From DATFDN01 sp963767645 (GTDB lineage: Bacteria > Pseudomonadota > Alphaproteobacteria > Acetobacterales > Acetobacteraceae), in contig CAVYEW010000018.1 of the NCBI GenBank assembly GCA_963767645.1, positions 558,001-622,000 on the forward strand: 64,000 bases of DNA, in the 5' to 3' direction. A model generated the notes under the pieces. It was given only the letters and a program-made list of their open reading frames with translations, searched no databases and was not told the origin of the DNA. The translations under genes were made by a program, and so were the position numbers. Shown here in pieces: positions 36,948-46,052 of this stretch (its first letter is position 1; the number at the start of each line of letters is the position of its first letter).

Positions 36948-37635
36948 GGTGCGCGACCTGAACGCCTGGTACGGCGAAAGCCACATCCTGCACGGCATGG
37001 AGTTCGACGTGCAGGAAGGCGAGGTCGTCACGCTGCTGGGGCGCAACGGCGCCGGCAAGACCACCACGATGAAGGCAATCATGGGCCTGGTGCCGCGCCG
37101 GCAGGGCGCGCTCCGGTTCCGCGGCCGCGACCTGATCGATGCCTCCTCGGAGCGGATTGCCCGTGCCGGCATCGCGCTCTGCCCGGAGGAGCGGGGCATC
37201 TTCGGGTCGCTGAGCGTCACCGAAAATCTGATGCTGCCGCCGGTGATCGCACCGGGCGGGCTGGATGTCCCGACGATCTACGAGCTGTTCCCCAACCTGA
37301 AAGAACGGGCGCGCACCGCGCAGGGGACCAAGCTCTCGGGCGGGGAGCAGCAGATGCTCGCCATTGCGCGCATCCTGCGCACCGGGGCCAAGCTGCTGCT
37401 GCTCGACGAGCCGACCGAGGGGCTGGCGCCGGTGATCGTCCAGCAGATCGGCCGCACCATCCGCGAGATCAAGAATTGCGGTTTCACCGTGCTGCTGGTC
37501 GAGCAGAACTTCCGCTTCGCGCAGACCGTCGCCGATCGGCATTATGTGGTCGAGCACGGCCGGGTGATCGATATGATCCCGAACCACCGGCTGGAAGCCA
37601 GCATGGACAAGCTGCATGAATATCTGGGCGTCTAG
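36940..37635 (+). CDS. livF: Branched-chain amino acid-type ABC ATPase LivF
   Basis: A 231-residue partner ATPase of LivG. Walker A GRNGAGKTT, signature LSGGEQQMLAIA, Walker B LLLDEPTEGLAP and the class marker PEERGIFGSLSV are present. The ATG at 36940 lies inside the last codons of livG, giving translational coupling. Substrates of this class include branched-chain amino acids, urea and amides. Confidence 0.93.
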   Translation: MLEVRDLNAWYGESHILHGMEFDVQEGEVVTLLGRNGAGKTTTMKAIMGLVPRRQGALRFRGRDLIDASSERIARAGIALCPEERGIFGSLSVTENLMLPPVIAPGGLDVPTIYELFPNLKERARTAQGTKLSGGEQQMLAIARILRTGAKLLLLDEPTEGLAPVIVQQIGRTIREIKNCGFTVLLVEQNFRFAQTVADRHYVVEHGRVIDMIPNHRLEASMDKLHEYLGV

Positions 37636-37659
37636 CGGGCGCGTGACGAGGGCTGACCG

Positions 37660-38547
37660 ATGCACATGATCCTGGGGGTACCCGCGCCGCTGCTGTTCGG
37701 CCAGCTTCTGCTCGGCCTGATCAACGGCGCCTTCTACGCCATGCTCGCGCTCGGCCTCTCGATCATCTTCGGGATGCTGAACATCATCAACTTCGCCCAC
37801 GGCGCCCTGTTCATGATGGGCGCGTTCGCGGCCTGGATGCTGCTCAACTATGTAGGCATCGGCTACTTTCCCGCGCTGATCCTGGCGCCGCTCATCATCG
37901 GCGCGTTCGGCATCGTGTTGGAGCGGACCTTGATCAGCCAGCTCTACAAGCTGGACCACCTGTACGGGCTGCTGCTGACCTTCGGTCTGGCGCTGGTCAT
38001 CGAGGGGCTGTTTCGTAACTATTACGGCAGCTCCGGGATGCCCTACGAGATCCCGTCGGTGCTGCAGGGCGCCAAAAATCTCGGCTTCATGTTCATGCCG
38101 ATCTATCGCGGCTGGGTGGTCCTGGTGGCGTTGGTGGTGTGCATCGGGACCTGGCTCTTGATCGAAAAGACGTTCCTGGGCGCGCGGCTGCGGGCCGCCA
38201 CCGAGAACCCGGCTCTGGTGCGCGCCATGGGCATCAACGTGCCCAGGCTAATCACCATCACCTATGGCGGCGGTGTTGCGCTTGCGGCGTTCGCCGGCGT
38301 GCTGGCGGCGCCGATCTACTCGGTGAACCCCGACATGGGGGACAACTTCATCAACACGGTGTTCGCTATCGTCGTCATCGGCGGCATGGGCTCGATCCTG
38401 GGCTCGATCGTCACCGGCTTCGGCCTCGGCGTGATCGAGGGCGTGACCAAGGTCTTCTATCCGCAGGCTTCCGCGACCGTGGTCTTCCTGGTGATGATCC
38501 TCGTGCTGCTGTTCCTGCCCCGTGGCCTGTTCGGAAAGACCGCCTGA
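37660..38547 (+). CDS. livH: Branched-chain amino acid-type ABC permease LivH
   Basis: A 295-residue inner-membrane permease with about eight spans. Recognisable LivH text includes GLINGAFYAMLALGLSIIFGML, INFAHGALFMMGAF and the Gly-rich NTVFAIVVIGGMGSILGS loop that contacts the ATPases. It follows livF by 24 bases and is followed at once by livM. Confidence 0.94.
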   Translation: MHMILGVPAPLLFGQLLLGLINGAFYAMLALGLSIIFGMLNIINFAHGALFMMGAFAAWMLLNYVGIGYFPALILAPLIIGAFGIVLERTLISQLYKLDHLYGLLLTFGLALVIEGLFRNYYGSSGMPYEIPSVLQGAKNLGFMFMPIYRGWVVLVALVVCIGTWLLIEKTFLGARLRAATENPALVRAMGINVPRLITITYGGGVALAAFAGVLAAPIYSVNPDMGDNFINTVFAIVVIGGMGSILGSIVTGFGLGVIEGVTKVFYPQASATVVFLVMILVLLFLPRGLFGKTA

Positions 38548-38548
38548 G

Positions 38549-39535
38549 ATGTCTGCAACCACTCGCGACGCCGTCGCCTTCCGGGCCGCGCGCCCTTCGC
38601 TGATTTTCGGCTACACCCGCAGCCAGGCGGTCGCCTTCCTGGTCATGCTCGTGCTGGTCGTGGTGCTGCCGTACTTCCTGTATCCCGTGTTCCTGATGCG
38701 GGTGCTGATGACCGCGCTGTTCGCCTGCGCCTTCAACCTCATGCTCGGCTATGTCGGCCTGCTGTCCTTCGGTCACGCGGCCTTCTACGGCATGGGCGCC
38801 TACGTCGCCGCCTGGACGGCGAAGAACTGGGGCATCGACTCGATGCTGGCGATCATCCTGGGTGGCGGCACCGGGGCGGTGCTGGGGCTGTTCCTGGGCT
38901 ACCTCGCCATCCGCCGGTCGGGCATCTATTTCGCCATGATCACGCTGGCCTTGGCGCAGCTGGTATATTTCTTCTGCCTGGAGGCGCCGTTCACCGGCGG
39001 CGAGGACGGCATCCAGCAAGTGCCGCGCGGCCACGCCTTCGGGCTGCTGTCGCTCTCCAACGACATGCACATGTACTGGTTCACGGCCGGCATCTTCATT
39101 GCCGGCTTCCTGCTGATCCACCGGGTGATCCATTCGCCGTTCGGCCAGGTGCTGAAGGCGATCCGGGAGAACGAGCCGCGCGCCATCTCGCTCGGCTATC
39201 GCACCAACGATTACAAGCTGATCGCGTTCGTGATCTCCACCGCGCTCTCGGGCATCGCCGGGGCCACGACGTCGATCGTGTTCGGCATCGCGACCCTGGA
39301 CGGGGTGCATTACTCCCGCTCGGGCGAGGTCGTGCTGACCACCTTGCTGGGCGGGCTGGGCACGGTGTTCGGCCCGGTGGTCGGCGCCATCGCCACCACC
39401 TCCATGGAGAACTATCTGGCGCAGTTCGGCTCCTGGGTCACGGTCACGCAGGGCGCCATCTTCGTCATCTGCGTGATCGCCTTCCGGCGCGGCATTGTGG
39501 GCGAGATCGCGGCGGCGCTGCGGCTGTCGCTGTAG
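38549..39535 (+). CDS. livM: Branched-chain amino acid-type ABC permease LivM
   Basis: A 328-residue second permease subunit. Family text includes FNLMLGYVGLLSFGHAAFYG and LGGLGTVFGPVVGA, with about nine hydrophobic spans. The start at 38549 is one base after the livH stop region. No binding-protein gene follows; the only LivK-like gene in the window is at 4383-5609. The next gene is convergent. Confidence 0.94.
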   Translation: MSATTRDAVAFRAARPSLIFGYTRSQAVAFLVMLVLVVVLPYFLYPVFLMRVLMTALFACAFNLMLGYVGLLSFGHAAFYGMGAYVAAWTAKNWGIDSMLAIILGGGTGAVLGLFLGYLAIRRSGIYFAMITLALAQLVYFFCLEAPFTGGEDGIQQVPRGHAFGLLSLSNDMHMYWFTAGIFIAGFLLIHRVIHSPFGQVLKAIRENEPRAISLGYRTNDYKLIAFVISTALSGIAGATTSIVFGIATLDGVHYSRSGEVVLTTLLGGLGTVFGPVVGAIATTSMENYLAQFGSWVTVTQGAIFVICVIAFRRGIVGEIAAALRLSL

Positions 39536-39552
39536 GAGTGCGTGGCGGTCGT

Positions 39553-39571
39553 GCTGCCGGGGCGGGGCAGC
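39553..39571. terminator. Hairpin between livM and cupin gene
   Basis: GCTGCC (39553-39558) and GGCAGC (39566-39571) form a perfect 6-bp stem with a G-rich loop between the convergent livM and cupin genes. No T-run is visible, so termination is only plausible. Confidence 0.35.
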
Positions 39572-39969
39572 TATCCGGCCGGCACGACCGCCGGCGCACC
39601 TTTGTCCTTCACGAACACTACCAGGAACTTCGCGGGTTCCGACTGGCTCGCGTTCCTCGACACGACATGGATGTCATCCGGGCCTTCGTAGAAGGTCTGG
39701 CCCGGCCCAAGCGTCTGGGCAGGCCCGCCCTTCACCTGCATGACCACCGATCCCTCGAGCACGTAGACGAAGGTCTGGGCGTTGTGCCGATGCGGGCTGG
39801 AGGAGCCGCCGGGGGGATACTCCACGGTCAGCAGCACCACCTCCTTGCCCGGCGCGGCTGCTAGGTCGCGCGACATCAGCGGCACGATTTTCGCGTCATC
39901 CGCAATGGCGGGAGGGACGCTCATCGCCAGCATCGCGCAGGCCAGTGCCGCTCCTGCCACTCGGCTCAT
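39571..39969 (-). CDS. Exported cupin-domain protein
   Basis: A 132-residue protein with a Sec signal (MSRVAGAALACAMLAM to AIADD) and a small beta-barrel cupin domain. The metal-binding cupin motif is HRHNAQTFVYVLEGSV with GQTFYEGPDDIHVV as the second. Periplasmic cupins of this type are poorly characterised. The start at 39969 has GGAGG upstream. There is no clear partner nearby. Confidence 0.85.
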   Translation of the reverse strand: MSRVAGAALACAMLAMSVPPAIADDAKIVPLMSRDLAAAPGKEVVLLTVEYPPGGSSSPHRHNAQTFVYVLEGSVVMQVKGGPAQTLGPGQTFYEGPDDIHVVSRNASQSEPAKFLVVFVKDKGAPAVVPAG

Positions 39970-40045
39970 GATCTTCCTCCCTGAGCACGGCACGAATCCA
40001 ATGCGAGTCGTGCGCAGCGGTCAAGCCATCGCGGCGCCGCCTCGG

Positions 40046-40774
40046 TCAGAACCGCGTGGTCAAGTCGGTCAGCCATGCCGGGGAGGCCGCGACCAGGGCA
40101 GTCTCTACGGCGCGGTCGGCGCCGCTCAGGATCAGGGCCGCGACCGCCAGAGCGGCGCCGCCGAGGAGCAGCTTTCCGGTCTTCCCCGCGCCCATGAGCC
40201 TGCCGCGCCAACGGCCGAGAGCCTCGCGCGAGAGCATACCGGCCGCCAGGAGCGGAACCGCCGTCCCAACCCCGAACGCCATCATGACGGTCGCGACCCC
40301 AGCAAGACTCCGCCCCTGCGCCGCCAGGACCGAGGCCGCGCCGAGGGTTGGCCCCACGCAGGGGCTCCATACCGCCCCGAGCAGCACTCCGAGCAGGAAC
40401 TGCCCGCCGAGCCCCTCCGGCGTGATGCGCGCGATCAGCCGGTGGCCGGCGTTGCTCACTCCACCCGTCGCCAGGGAGAAACGCTGCTGCAGGACATCGC
40501 TGAGCAGGACCAGGCCAAGCAGCGCCAGCAGCACGGCGGAGATGTCGCGGAAGACATCGCCGTCCAGCCCGATCGAGAAGCCGATCGTGGCGACGAACAG
40601 GCCGATCCCGACGAAGGAAGCGACCAGCCCAGCTGCCAGCGCGGATGGGCCCAGTCGATGGGCGGCCGCCGCGGGACCCAGCACCAGGGGAAGAAGCGGC
40701 AGCACGCATGGCGACAGGATCGAGAGCACCCCGGCGAGGAAGCCGAAGCCGATACTCCCGAACGGCAGGCCCAT
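40046..40774 (-). CDS. CcdA-type thiol electron transporter
   Basis: A 242-residue membrane protein of the CcdA/DsbD-beta family with about six spans. The redox-active cysteines are in ILSPCVLPLLPL (first span) and VWSPCVGPTLGA. It would carry electrons from cytoplasmic thioredoxin to periplasmic disulfide proteins, for cytochrome c maturation or repair. It lies 12 bases after an exported thioredoxin-like gene, the natural partner. Confidence 0.9.
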   Translation of the reverse strand: MGLPFGSIGFGFLAGVLSILSPCVLPLLPLVLGPAAAAHRLGPSALAAGLVASFVGIGLFVATIGFSIGLDGDVFRDISAVLLALLGLVLLSDVLQQRFSLATGGVSNAGHRLIARITPEGLGGQFLLGVLLGAVWSPCVGPTLGAASVLAAQGRSLAGVATVMMAFGVGTAVPLLAAGMLSREALGRWRGRLMGAGKTGKLLLGGAALAVAALILSGADRAVETALVAASPAWLTDLTTRF

Positions 40775-40786
40775 GCCGGTGCCGGC

Positions 40787-41188
40787 TTACGTCGCGGCCT
40801 TCTCGAGTAGCGCCTTGATGGCGGACGGGTTGGTCTCCCCAGTCGAGCGTCCCTTCTCGGCGGTGCCGTGGAACACGATCAGCGTGCTCTGCATCCGCGC
40901 GCCCATCCCGCGGACCACGTCCTTCTGGGTGTCGAAATCAGCCTTGTAGATGGCGAGGTCGCGGAACGCGGGATCGTTCTCCAGCTGGCTCAGGATCGGG
41001 CGCTGCTTGGCGCAGGTCGGACACCAGCTCGCGGTGATGTAGACCAGGATCGGCTTGTCCGCGTGCTGTGCGGCGGCAAAGGCAGGCTGGGTGAAAGGCG
41101 CTTCCGTCGCGGCCCAGGAGATCGGGCAGACGGCGACGGTGAGGCCAGACGCCAGCAGGGCGGCAGACAGGAACTTGGCGTGGCGCAT
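40787..41188 (-). CDS. Exported thioredoxin-family protein
   Basis: A 133-residue periplasmic thioredoxin fold with a Sec signal (to ISWAAT) and active site WCPTC at residues 55-59. It should receive electrons from the CcdA-type protein encoded directly downstream and reduce periplasmic targets. GGAGACC precedes the start. The exact client is unknown. Confidence 0.9.
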   Translation of the reverse strand: MRHAKFLSAALLASGLTVAVCPISWAATEAPFTQPAFAAAQHADKPILVYITASWCPTCAKQRPILSQLENDPAFRDLAIYKADFDTQKDVVRGMGARMQSTLIVFHGTAEKGRSTGETNPSAIKALLEKAAT

Positions 41189-41303
41189 CTTGGTCTCCTC
41201 GGCCGGCTCATGGGATTCAGTCCCGCCGCCAGCGCATCCGGGCAGCGGATAATCGTAAGTTCGCTCCGCGCGAGCGAAAGTTACACCGAAGGAAGAACGT
41301 GCA

Positions 41304-42275
41304 TTAGCCTTTCCGCCCGCCGTCGTCAGCAGGGGCTCGCATCAGGATCGTACCGATCGACTCAAATCTGCCGGCTTCGCTCCATAGTTCACCGCCACAG
41401 GCTGGGCAGGGCTTAGCTGGCATCAGCGCACCCTCGACGACGATCTGCGCTGGCCCGACGTTTACCTTGAAATCGTATGTGGAGTTGCATCGCTCGCAAC
41501 GGACTGTAGGCATCCGGGGCCCCGCCTCAACCCTCGTGAGCGTCGTGGTGGATGCTATGTAATTGCCAAGTCGTGGGTAGCCCCGGCTCTGGGATATGAA
41601 CCGATAGGAATTCATGATTCCCGCTAGGAATGCGAGAACCCCATCGAACTCGTCGCTGTCGGTTGCGCCATACCAGGAACGGTTATTCTCGAACCAATAC
41701 TCCCTGCCCGCGACACACAAGGCCCTTATAGCAGGTAGGGACCTGCCCTGGACTTCCTTGTAGCGGTCTATCTCGGATCGTCCCCGGCCCGTTAGGTCGC
41801 TGCCTAGTGCGAACAGTACGCTCCGTACTTTCTCAATCCTGTGATGTTTCTCCTGGCGCGCATCATCTGCCAAACCAGGACGGTAGCCAAAGTTGCTCAG
41901 GAGCTTGAGGGCATTCTCGTGCGCAGATTGGAGTTCGCCCTTATTCAGCGTCGTTTTCACCTCGATGGCATACAGGACTGCCTCAATCGGAAAAATGCCG
42001 ATGCGGTCATCAATCAGCAGCGGCGGTAAGATGTTCCTATCATAGAGAATGATGTCGACCTGCGTTGAGAGGCGGCCTGTGTATGAGCATAAAATCTGGC
42101 CCGAACCAACGCCGATATCTGCCGGTAGAAGAGGACGGAAGAGCTGAGAAACCAAGACTTCTAGAAAATCCCCCTTCAATCCTTGGTGGGTCACGCAGCC
42201 CGCTGCTCGCGCGAGCCCAATGGCCGCGGAGACTTTAGCTCTCAGCAGGCTCTGAAATGCGTTTCTGTCTGCCAC
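41304..42275 (-). CDS. DUF6602-like protein with nuclease-type fold and zinc ribbon
   Basis: A 323-residue protein. Residues about 27-115 read GLKGDFLEVLVSQLFRPLLP, GVGSGQILCSYTGRLSTQ, VDIILYDRN and VLYAIEVKTTL. The order E, D in QVDI and EVK is a PD-(D/E)XK nuclease-like pattern, and the text matches my memory of the DUF6602 family. The C-terminus has two CxxC pairs (RCERCN and PCPACGG), a likely zinc ribbon. Base composition is clearly lower in GC than its neighbours and the 80 bp upstream are AT-rich, so it looks acquired. Related proteins occur near defence or mobile genes, but function is unproven and no partner gene is next to it. Confidence 0.65.
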   Translation of the reverse strand: MADRNAFQSLLRAKVSAAIGLARAAGCVTHQGLKGDFLEVLVSQLFRPLLPADIGVGSGQILCSYTGRLSTQVDIILYDRNILPPLLIDDRIGIFPIEAVLYAIEVKTTLNKGELQSAHENALKLLSNFGYRPGLADDARQEKHHRIEKVRSVLFALGSDLTGRGRSEIDRYKEVQGRSLPAIRALCVAGREYWFENNRSWYGATDSDEFDGVLAFLAGIMNSYRFISQSRGYPRLGNYIASTTTLTRVEAGPRMPTVRCERCNSTYDFKVNVGPAQIVVEGALMPAKPCPACGGELWSEAGRFESIGTILMRAPADDGGRKG

Positions 42276-42356
42276 TTGCCAAACTTCCTGTCGACGACTG
42301 CAATTATTCCATTTTGGTGGCAGACTATGATTTTGATTGCTTTGATTGCGTTGTCT

Positions 42357-42815
42357 TCATGACTTAACCCCCAACCTGGCTCGCGCCGCCGTCGCCAGCC
42401 TGTCCACCCGCTCGTTCATCGGATCACCCGAGTGCCCGCGCACCCATCGCCAGTCGATCTCGTGCGCCGTCGCCGCCTCCAGCAGCTTCCGCCACAGATC
42501 CATGTTTGCGACCGGGTCGCCGGCGGCGTTGCGCCAGTTGCGGCGCACCCAGCCGGTGTGCCAGCGGGTGACGCCGAGCCGGACATAGTCGCTGTCGGTG
42601 TGCAGGACCACGCGGCAGGGGCGGGTCAGCGCCTCCAGCGCCTTGGTCGCCGCGGTCAGCTCCATGCGGTTGTTGGTGGTGGCTGCCTCGGCGCCGGACA
42701 GTTCGCGCTCGGTGCCGCGGAAGCGCAGGATCGCGGCCCAGCCGCCCGGACCGGGGTTAGGCTTGCAACCGCCATCGGTCCAGACCTCCACGATCTCGGC
42801 AGGATCACAGCCCAT
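42357..42815 (-). CDS. rnhA: Ribonuclease HI
   Basis: A 152-residue RNase H1 that cleaves RNA in RNA-DNA hybrids. The catalytic carboxylates are visible: Asp in VWTDGGCKPNPG, Glu in NNRMELTA, Asp in LHTDSDYVR and the last Asp in NERVDRLA. The WRWVRGHSGDPMN segment carries the conserved His. Its start overlaps the end of thrB by 11 bases. Confidence 0.95.
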   Translation of the reverse strand: MGCDPAEIVEVWTDGGCKPNPGPGGWAAILRFRGTERELSGAEAATTNNRMELTAATKALEALTRPCRVVLHTDSDYVRLGVTRWHTGWVRRNWRNAAGDPVANMDLWRKLLEAATAHEIDWRWVRGHSGDPMNERVDRLATAARARLGVKS

Positions 42816-43764
42816 AGGCGTGCGCGTCCGGCGCGCTGAGATGAAAGCGCAGCCGCCGCAGATATTCGAGCGGGTCCTTGCGGATGACGAAGGCGCCCGG
42901 CGGGGTGTTCAACCAGTCGTACAGCCGGGTCAGCAGGAAGCGGATCGCGGCCCCCTGGCACAGCACGGGCAGCGCCGCCTGCTCGGCCACGCCCAGCGGA
43001 CGCACCTGCGAATAGGCGCGCAGCATCGCCCGCGCCTTGGTCACGTTGAAGGCGAAGTCCGGCTCGAAGCACCAGGCATTGAGGCAGATGGCGATGTCGT
43101 AGGCCAGCAGGTCGGTGGCGGCGAAGTAGAAGTCGATCAGGCCGGAGACCTTGCCGTTGAGAAAGAACACGTTGTCGGGGAACAGGTCGGCATGGATATG
43201 CCCGCGCGGCAGCTCGCACGGCCAGTGCTCCAGGATCTGCGTCAGCGCCGCCTCAAGCTCCGTGGCGAGCCCCGGCCGCACCTCGTCGGAGCGCCTTCGC
43301 GCGCGCTTGAACAGCGGCGGCCAATCCTTTGGACCTAGAGCATTCCTGCGGCGCGGCGCGTAGTCGCGCCCAGCCAGGTGCAGCCCGGCCAGGGCGGCGC
43401 CCACGGGCCCGCAATGCTCCGGGCGCACCCGGCGCGGCCAGACGCCGGGCAGGAAGGTGGTGATCGCCGCGTGCCGTCCGCACAGCAGGCGGAGAGCCGC
43501 GCCGTCGCGCGCGGCGACCGGCAGCGGGCAATCGATGCCGCGCCGCGCCAGGTGCTCCATCAGCCCCAGGAACCAGGGCAGATCCTCCGGATCCACGCGC
43601 TTTTCGTACAAAGTCAGGATGAAGTCGCCCTGCGTTGTCTTCAGCGCGTAATTGCTGTTCTCAACCCCCTCGGCGATGCCGCGGAAGGCGATCATGGCGC
43701 CGATGTCGTACTCCTCGACGAACGCGGCCAGCGCCTCGTCGGAGACCTCGGTATAGACCGCCAT
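42805..43764 (-). CDS. thrB: Homoserine kinase ThrB (APH-fold type)
   Basis: A 319-residue homoserine kinase of the aminoglycoside-phosphotransferase fold, the form usual in alphaproteobacteria. It starts MAVYTEVSDEALAAFV, has GVENSNYALKTTQGDF at the ATP site, the catalytic Brenner motif RGHIHADLFPDNVFF and the DFG-like LIDFYFA. It makes O-phosphohomoserine for threonine synthesis. It sits between ispH and rnhA in a conserved order, overlapping ispH by a base. Confidence 0.95.
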   Translation of the reverse strand: MAVYTEVSDEALAAFVEEYDIGAMIAFRGIAEGVENSNYALKTTQGDFILTLYEKRVDPEDLPWFLGLMEHLARRGIDCPLPVAARDGAALRLLCGRHAAITTFLPGVWPRRVRPEHCGPVGAALAGLHLAGRDYAPRRRNALGPKDWPPLFKRARRRSDEVRPGLATELEAALTQILEHWPCELPRGHIHADLFPDNVFFLNGKVSGLIDFYFAATDLLAYDIAICLNAWCFEPDFAFNVTKARAMLRAYSQVRPLGVAEQAALPVLCQGAAIRFLLTRLYDWLNTPPGAFVIRKDPLEYLRRLRFHLSAPDAHAYGL

Positions 43765-44726
43765 CAGGAGGCGAGGGCGGCCGGCAGCTTGAAGACCACG
43801 CTCTCGCGCGTCACCCGCCGCTCCTCGATCGCGAGGTCATAGCGCTCGGCCAGCGCGCCGATCAGCTCCTCGACCAGCCGCTCCGGGGCCGAGGCGCCGG
43901 CGGTGAGTCCCAGCGTGCGGATGCCGTCGAGCGATCCCCAATCGAGCGCCCCGGCATCGGGCAGCAGGATCGCGCGTGGCGCCCCGGCCCGCTCCGCCAC
44001 TTCGCGCAGCCGCTGGGAGTTGGAGGAATTGGCGCTGCCGATCACGATCACCAGGTCGCATTCGGGCGCGATGGCGCGCACCGCCATCTGGCGGTTGGTG
44101 GTCGCGTAGCAGATATCCTCCTTGCGCGGCCCCTGGATGGCGGGAAACCGGGTCCGCAGGATGCCGACGATCTCCGCCGCGTCCTCCACCGAGAGCGTGG
44201 TCTGGGTGATGAAGGCCAGACGGTCGGTGCGCGGCGGAAGCACACTTCGCGCCTCCTCGGCGCTCTGCACCAGGGTGATGGCGGCGGGCGGGAGCTGGCC
44301 CATCGTGCCCTCGACCTCCGGGTGGCCGGCGTGACCAATCATCAGGATATGGCGCTGCTCGGCGAAATGCCGCTCCGCCTCGCGGTGGACCTTGCTCACC
44401 AGCGGGCAGGTGGCATCCAGGAAACTCAGGCCCCGGCGCGTCGCGTCCTCGGGGACGGACTTGGCGACGCCGTGGGCCGAGAACACGACCGGCGCGCCGG
44501 TCGGCACCTCGGCGAGCTCCTCGACGAACACCGCGCCCTCTTCTTCCAGATCCCGGACCACGCTGCGGTTATGCACGATCTCATGGCGGACATAGACCGG
44601 CTTGCCGTGCTGGCGGGCCAGGGCGCCCTGCACGATGCGGATGGCGCGGTCCACGCCGGCACAGAAGCCGCGTGGGCTGGCGAGGATCAGATGCAGGCGA
44701 GGGCGCGGCGATGAGGTATCTGGCAT
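43764..44726 (-). CDS. ispH: 4-hydroxy-3-methylbut-2-enyl diphosphate reductase IspH
   Basis: A 320-residue [4Fe-4S] enzyme, the last step of the MEP isoprenoid pathway. The three cluster cysteines are in SPRGFCAGVDRAI, LDATCPLVSKVH and the third in DICYATTNRQM. IGSANSSNSQRL and the Glu/His substrate residues (HEIVHN, SAHGVA) are present. It is first in an ispH-thrB-rnhA row. Confidence 0.97.
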   Translation of the reverse strand: MPDTSSPRPRLHLILASPRGFCAGVDRAIRIVQGALARQHGKPVYVRHEIVHNRSVVRDLEEEGAVFVEELAEVPTGAPVVFSAHGVAKSVPEDATRRGLSFLDATCPLVSKVHREAERHFAEQRHILMIGHAGHPEVEGTMGQLPPAAITLVQSAEEARSVLPPRTDRLAFITQTTLSVEDAAEIVGILRTRFPAIQGPRKEDICYATTNRQMAVRAIAPECDLVIVIGSANSSNSQRLREVAERAGAPRAILLPDAGALDWGSLDGIRTLGLTAGASAPERLVEELIGALAERYDLAIEERRVTRESVVFKLPAALAS

Positions 44727-44897
44727 GAATGCAGGCGGCTGCGCCGGGGCGCCGCTCTCTCCGTGTCCAATGGGTCACGCTGGGTGGTTGCGCCCCAGCG
44801 AGCGGTTGCCGCTCCCGCGGGCTGGGCGCAATATGCGCGCGCGCCGTCCCGCCGGCAACGGTCTTGGCGTGTGTCTCCCCCGACCGTCCGGAGCCCC

Positions 44898-45437
44898 ATG
44901 ATGCGACCGACCCGCTTTCGCGCGCCACGCCTGCGCGCCGCCCACGCCGCGCCCGTGCTCACGGCCGCGCTGCTGGCGTTGGGAGGGTGTTTCGGCCCGG
45001 ATCGCGACGCGTTCCCGCCGGTCTGTCCGGTTGCGGCGGCTCTGCCGGGGGCGGGCGAACTCGCGCTCTATCGGCCCGGCGGCGGCCGCGACCTGACGGA
45101 TGTGCAGATCGAAGGCAGCGTGCTCGGCGCCTCCGGCTCCTGCACCGATGGCGCCAAGCGGGGGACGGTAGAGGCCACGCTCGCGCTGCGGATGCGCTTC
45201 CAGCGCGGCCCCGCCGCGCCGACACGCCAGGCGAACATCCCCTATTTCGTCGCGGTGGCGCGCGGCGAGGACATCTTGGACAAGCAGGTGCGTGTCGTAC
45301 GGGTGGACTTCCCCGCCAACGTGGACGCCGTCACCGTCACCACCAACCCGCTGCTGCTGACCTTGCCCGTGGGGTCGGACCGCTCGGCGGCGGGCTATCA
45401 GGTCTGGGTCGGCTTCCAGCGCGCCGCGCCGGGGTAG
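44898..45437 (+). CDS. Predicted lipoprotein, uncharacterised
   Basis: A 179-residue protein with a lipoprotein signal: basic start (MMRPTRFRAPRLRAAH), hydrophobic core and lipobox LALGGC. The mature part begins FGPDRDAFPPVCPVAAALPG, continues as a predicted beta-rich domain and has a second Cys after ASGS, giving three cysteines that could form a disulfide. It is divergent from ispH. I do not recognise the family with certainty. It resembles alphaproteobacterial outer-membrane-associated lipoproteins of unknown role. Confidence 0.75.
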   Translation: MMRPTRFRAPRLRAAHAAPVLTAALLALGGCFGPDRDAFPPVCPVAAALPGAGELALYRPGGGRDLTDVQIEGSVLGASGSCTDGAKRGTVEATLALRMRFQRGPAAPTRQANIPYFVAVARGEDILDKQVRVVRVDFPANVDAVTVTTNPLLLTLPVGSDRSAAGYQVWVGFQRAAPG

Positions 45438-45443
45438 GCGTGC

Positions 45444-46034
45444 TCACGTGGGGGCGGGCGCGTGATACTGCGGCGCCTCGAGCCGGTCGCGCAGGCCGTA
45501 GTCGCGGATGATGCGCACCTCGCGCCGGCGTGCCCCGGCGGGTGCTATCCCGGCCTGGTCGCGCCACGAGAGCAGAAGCAGCCGGTCCGCCGGATCGAGC
45601 ACGCCGTCGAACATGTCCCAGTCCACCAGGCCGGGAGCGACGTCCGACGGTGCCTCGGCCGCGGCCGGCTGCTCGATCAGGGTGGCGAGGCGCGACGCAC
45701 CGGCGGCCGTGGCATCGAAGCGGAGCTGCGGAAGCGCCACCCCATCCTCGGCCGTAACCTCGCCCACGCGCAAATGGTAGTCGCGGAACACCTCGCTGCG
45801 TCCCTTCGCCTGGATGGCATGATGGCCGGCATGGCTGCGCCACCGCACCACTGCCTTTTCGTCGCGCCACAGCGAGAGCGAGAGCAGCCGACCTGGACGG
45901 CGGCGGCTGCGGAAGCGGCGGTTCTCCAGGAAGCCGTCGATCCGTTCCAACTCCGGGCGCAGCATGCCGGCGTAGCGTAGATAGTCCTCCCATCGCTCGG
46001 GCCGGGGCTCGACTTCGAAGATCACGGCGAACAT
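45444..46034 (-). CDS. Antibiotic biosynthesis monooxygenase (ABM) domain protein
   Basis: A 196-residue protein with an N-terminal ABM-type ferredoxin-like fold: MFAVIFEVEPRPERWEDYL, IDGFLENRRFRS and LLSLSLWRDEKAVVRWRSHAGHH are family hallmarks. The C-terminal half (from about residue 110) looks like a second degenerate copy ending DRLLLLSWRD. Related small oxygenases act on quinones or haem, or are stress-linked. The substrate is unknown. It is convergent with the lipoprotein gene and 18 bases from the DUF1127 gene upstream. Confidence 0.82.
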   Translation of the reverse strand: MFAVIFEVEPRPERWEDYLRYAGMLRPELERIDGFLENRRFRSRRRPGRLLSLSLWRDEKAVVRWRSHAGHHAIQAKGRSEVFRDYHLRVGEVTAEDGVALPQLRFDATAAGASRLATLIEQPAAAEAPSDVAPGLVDWDMFDGVLDPADRLLLLSWRDQAGIAPAGARRREVRIIRDYGLRDRLEAPQYHAPAPT

Positions 46035-46052
46035 GGCTCCTCCTACGCCCGG

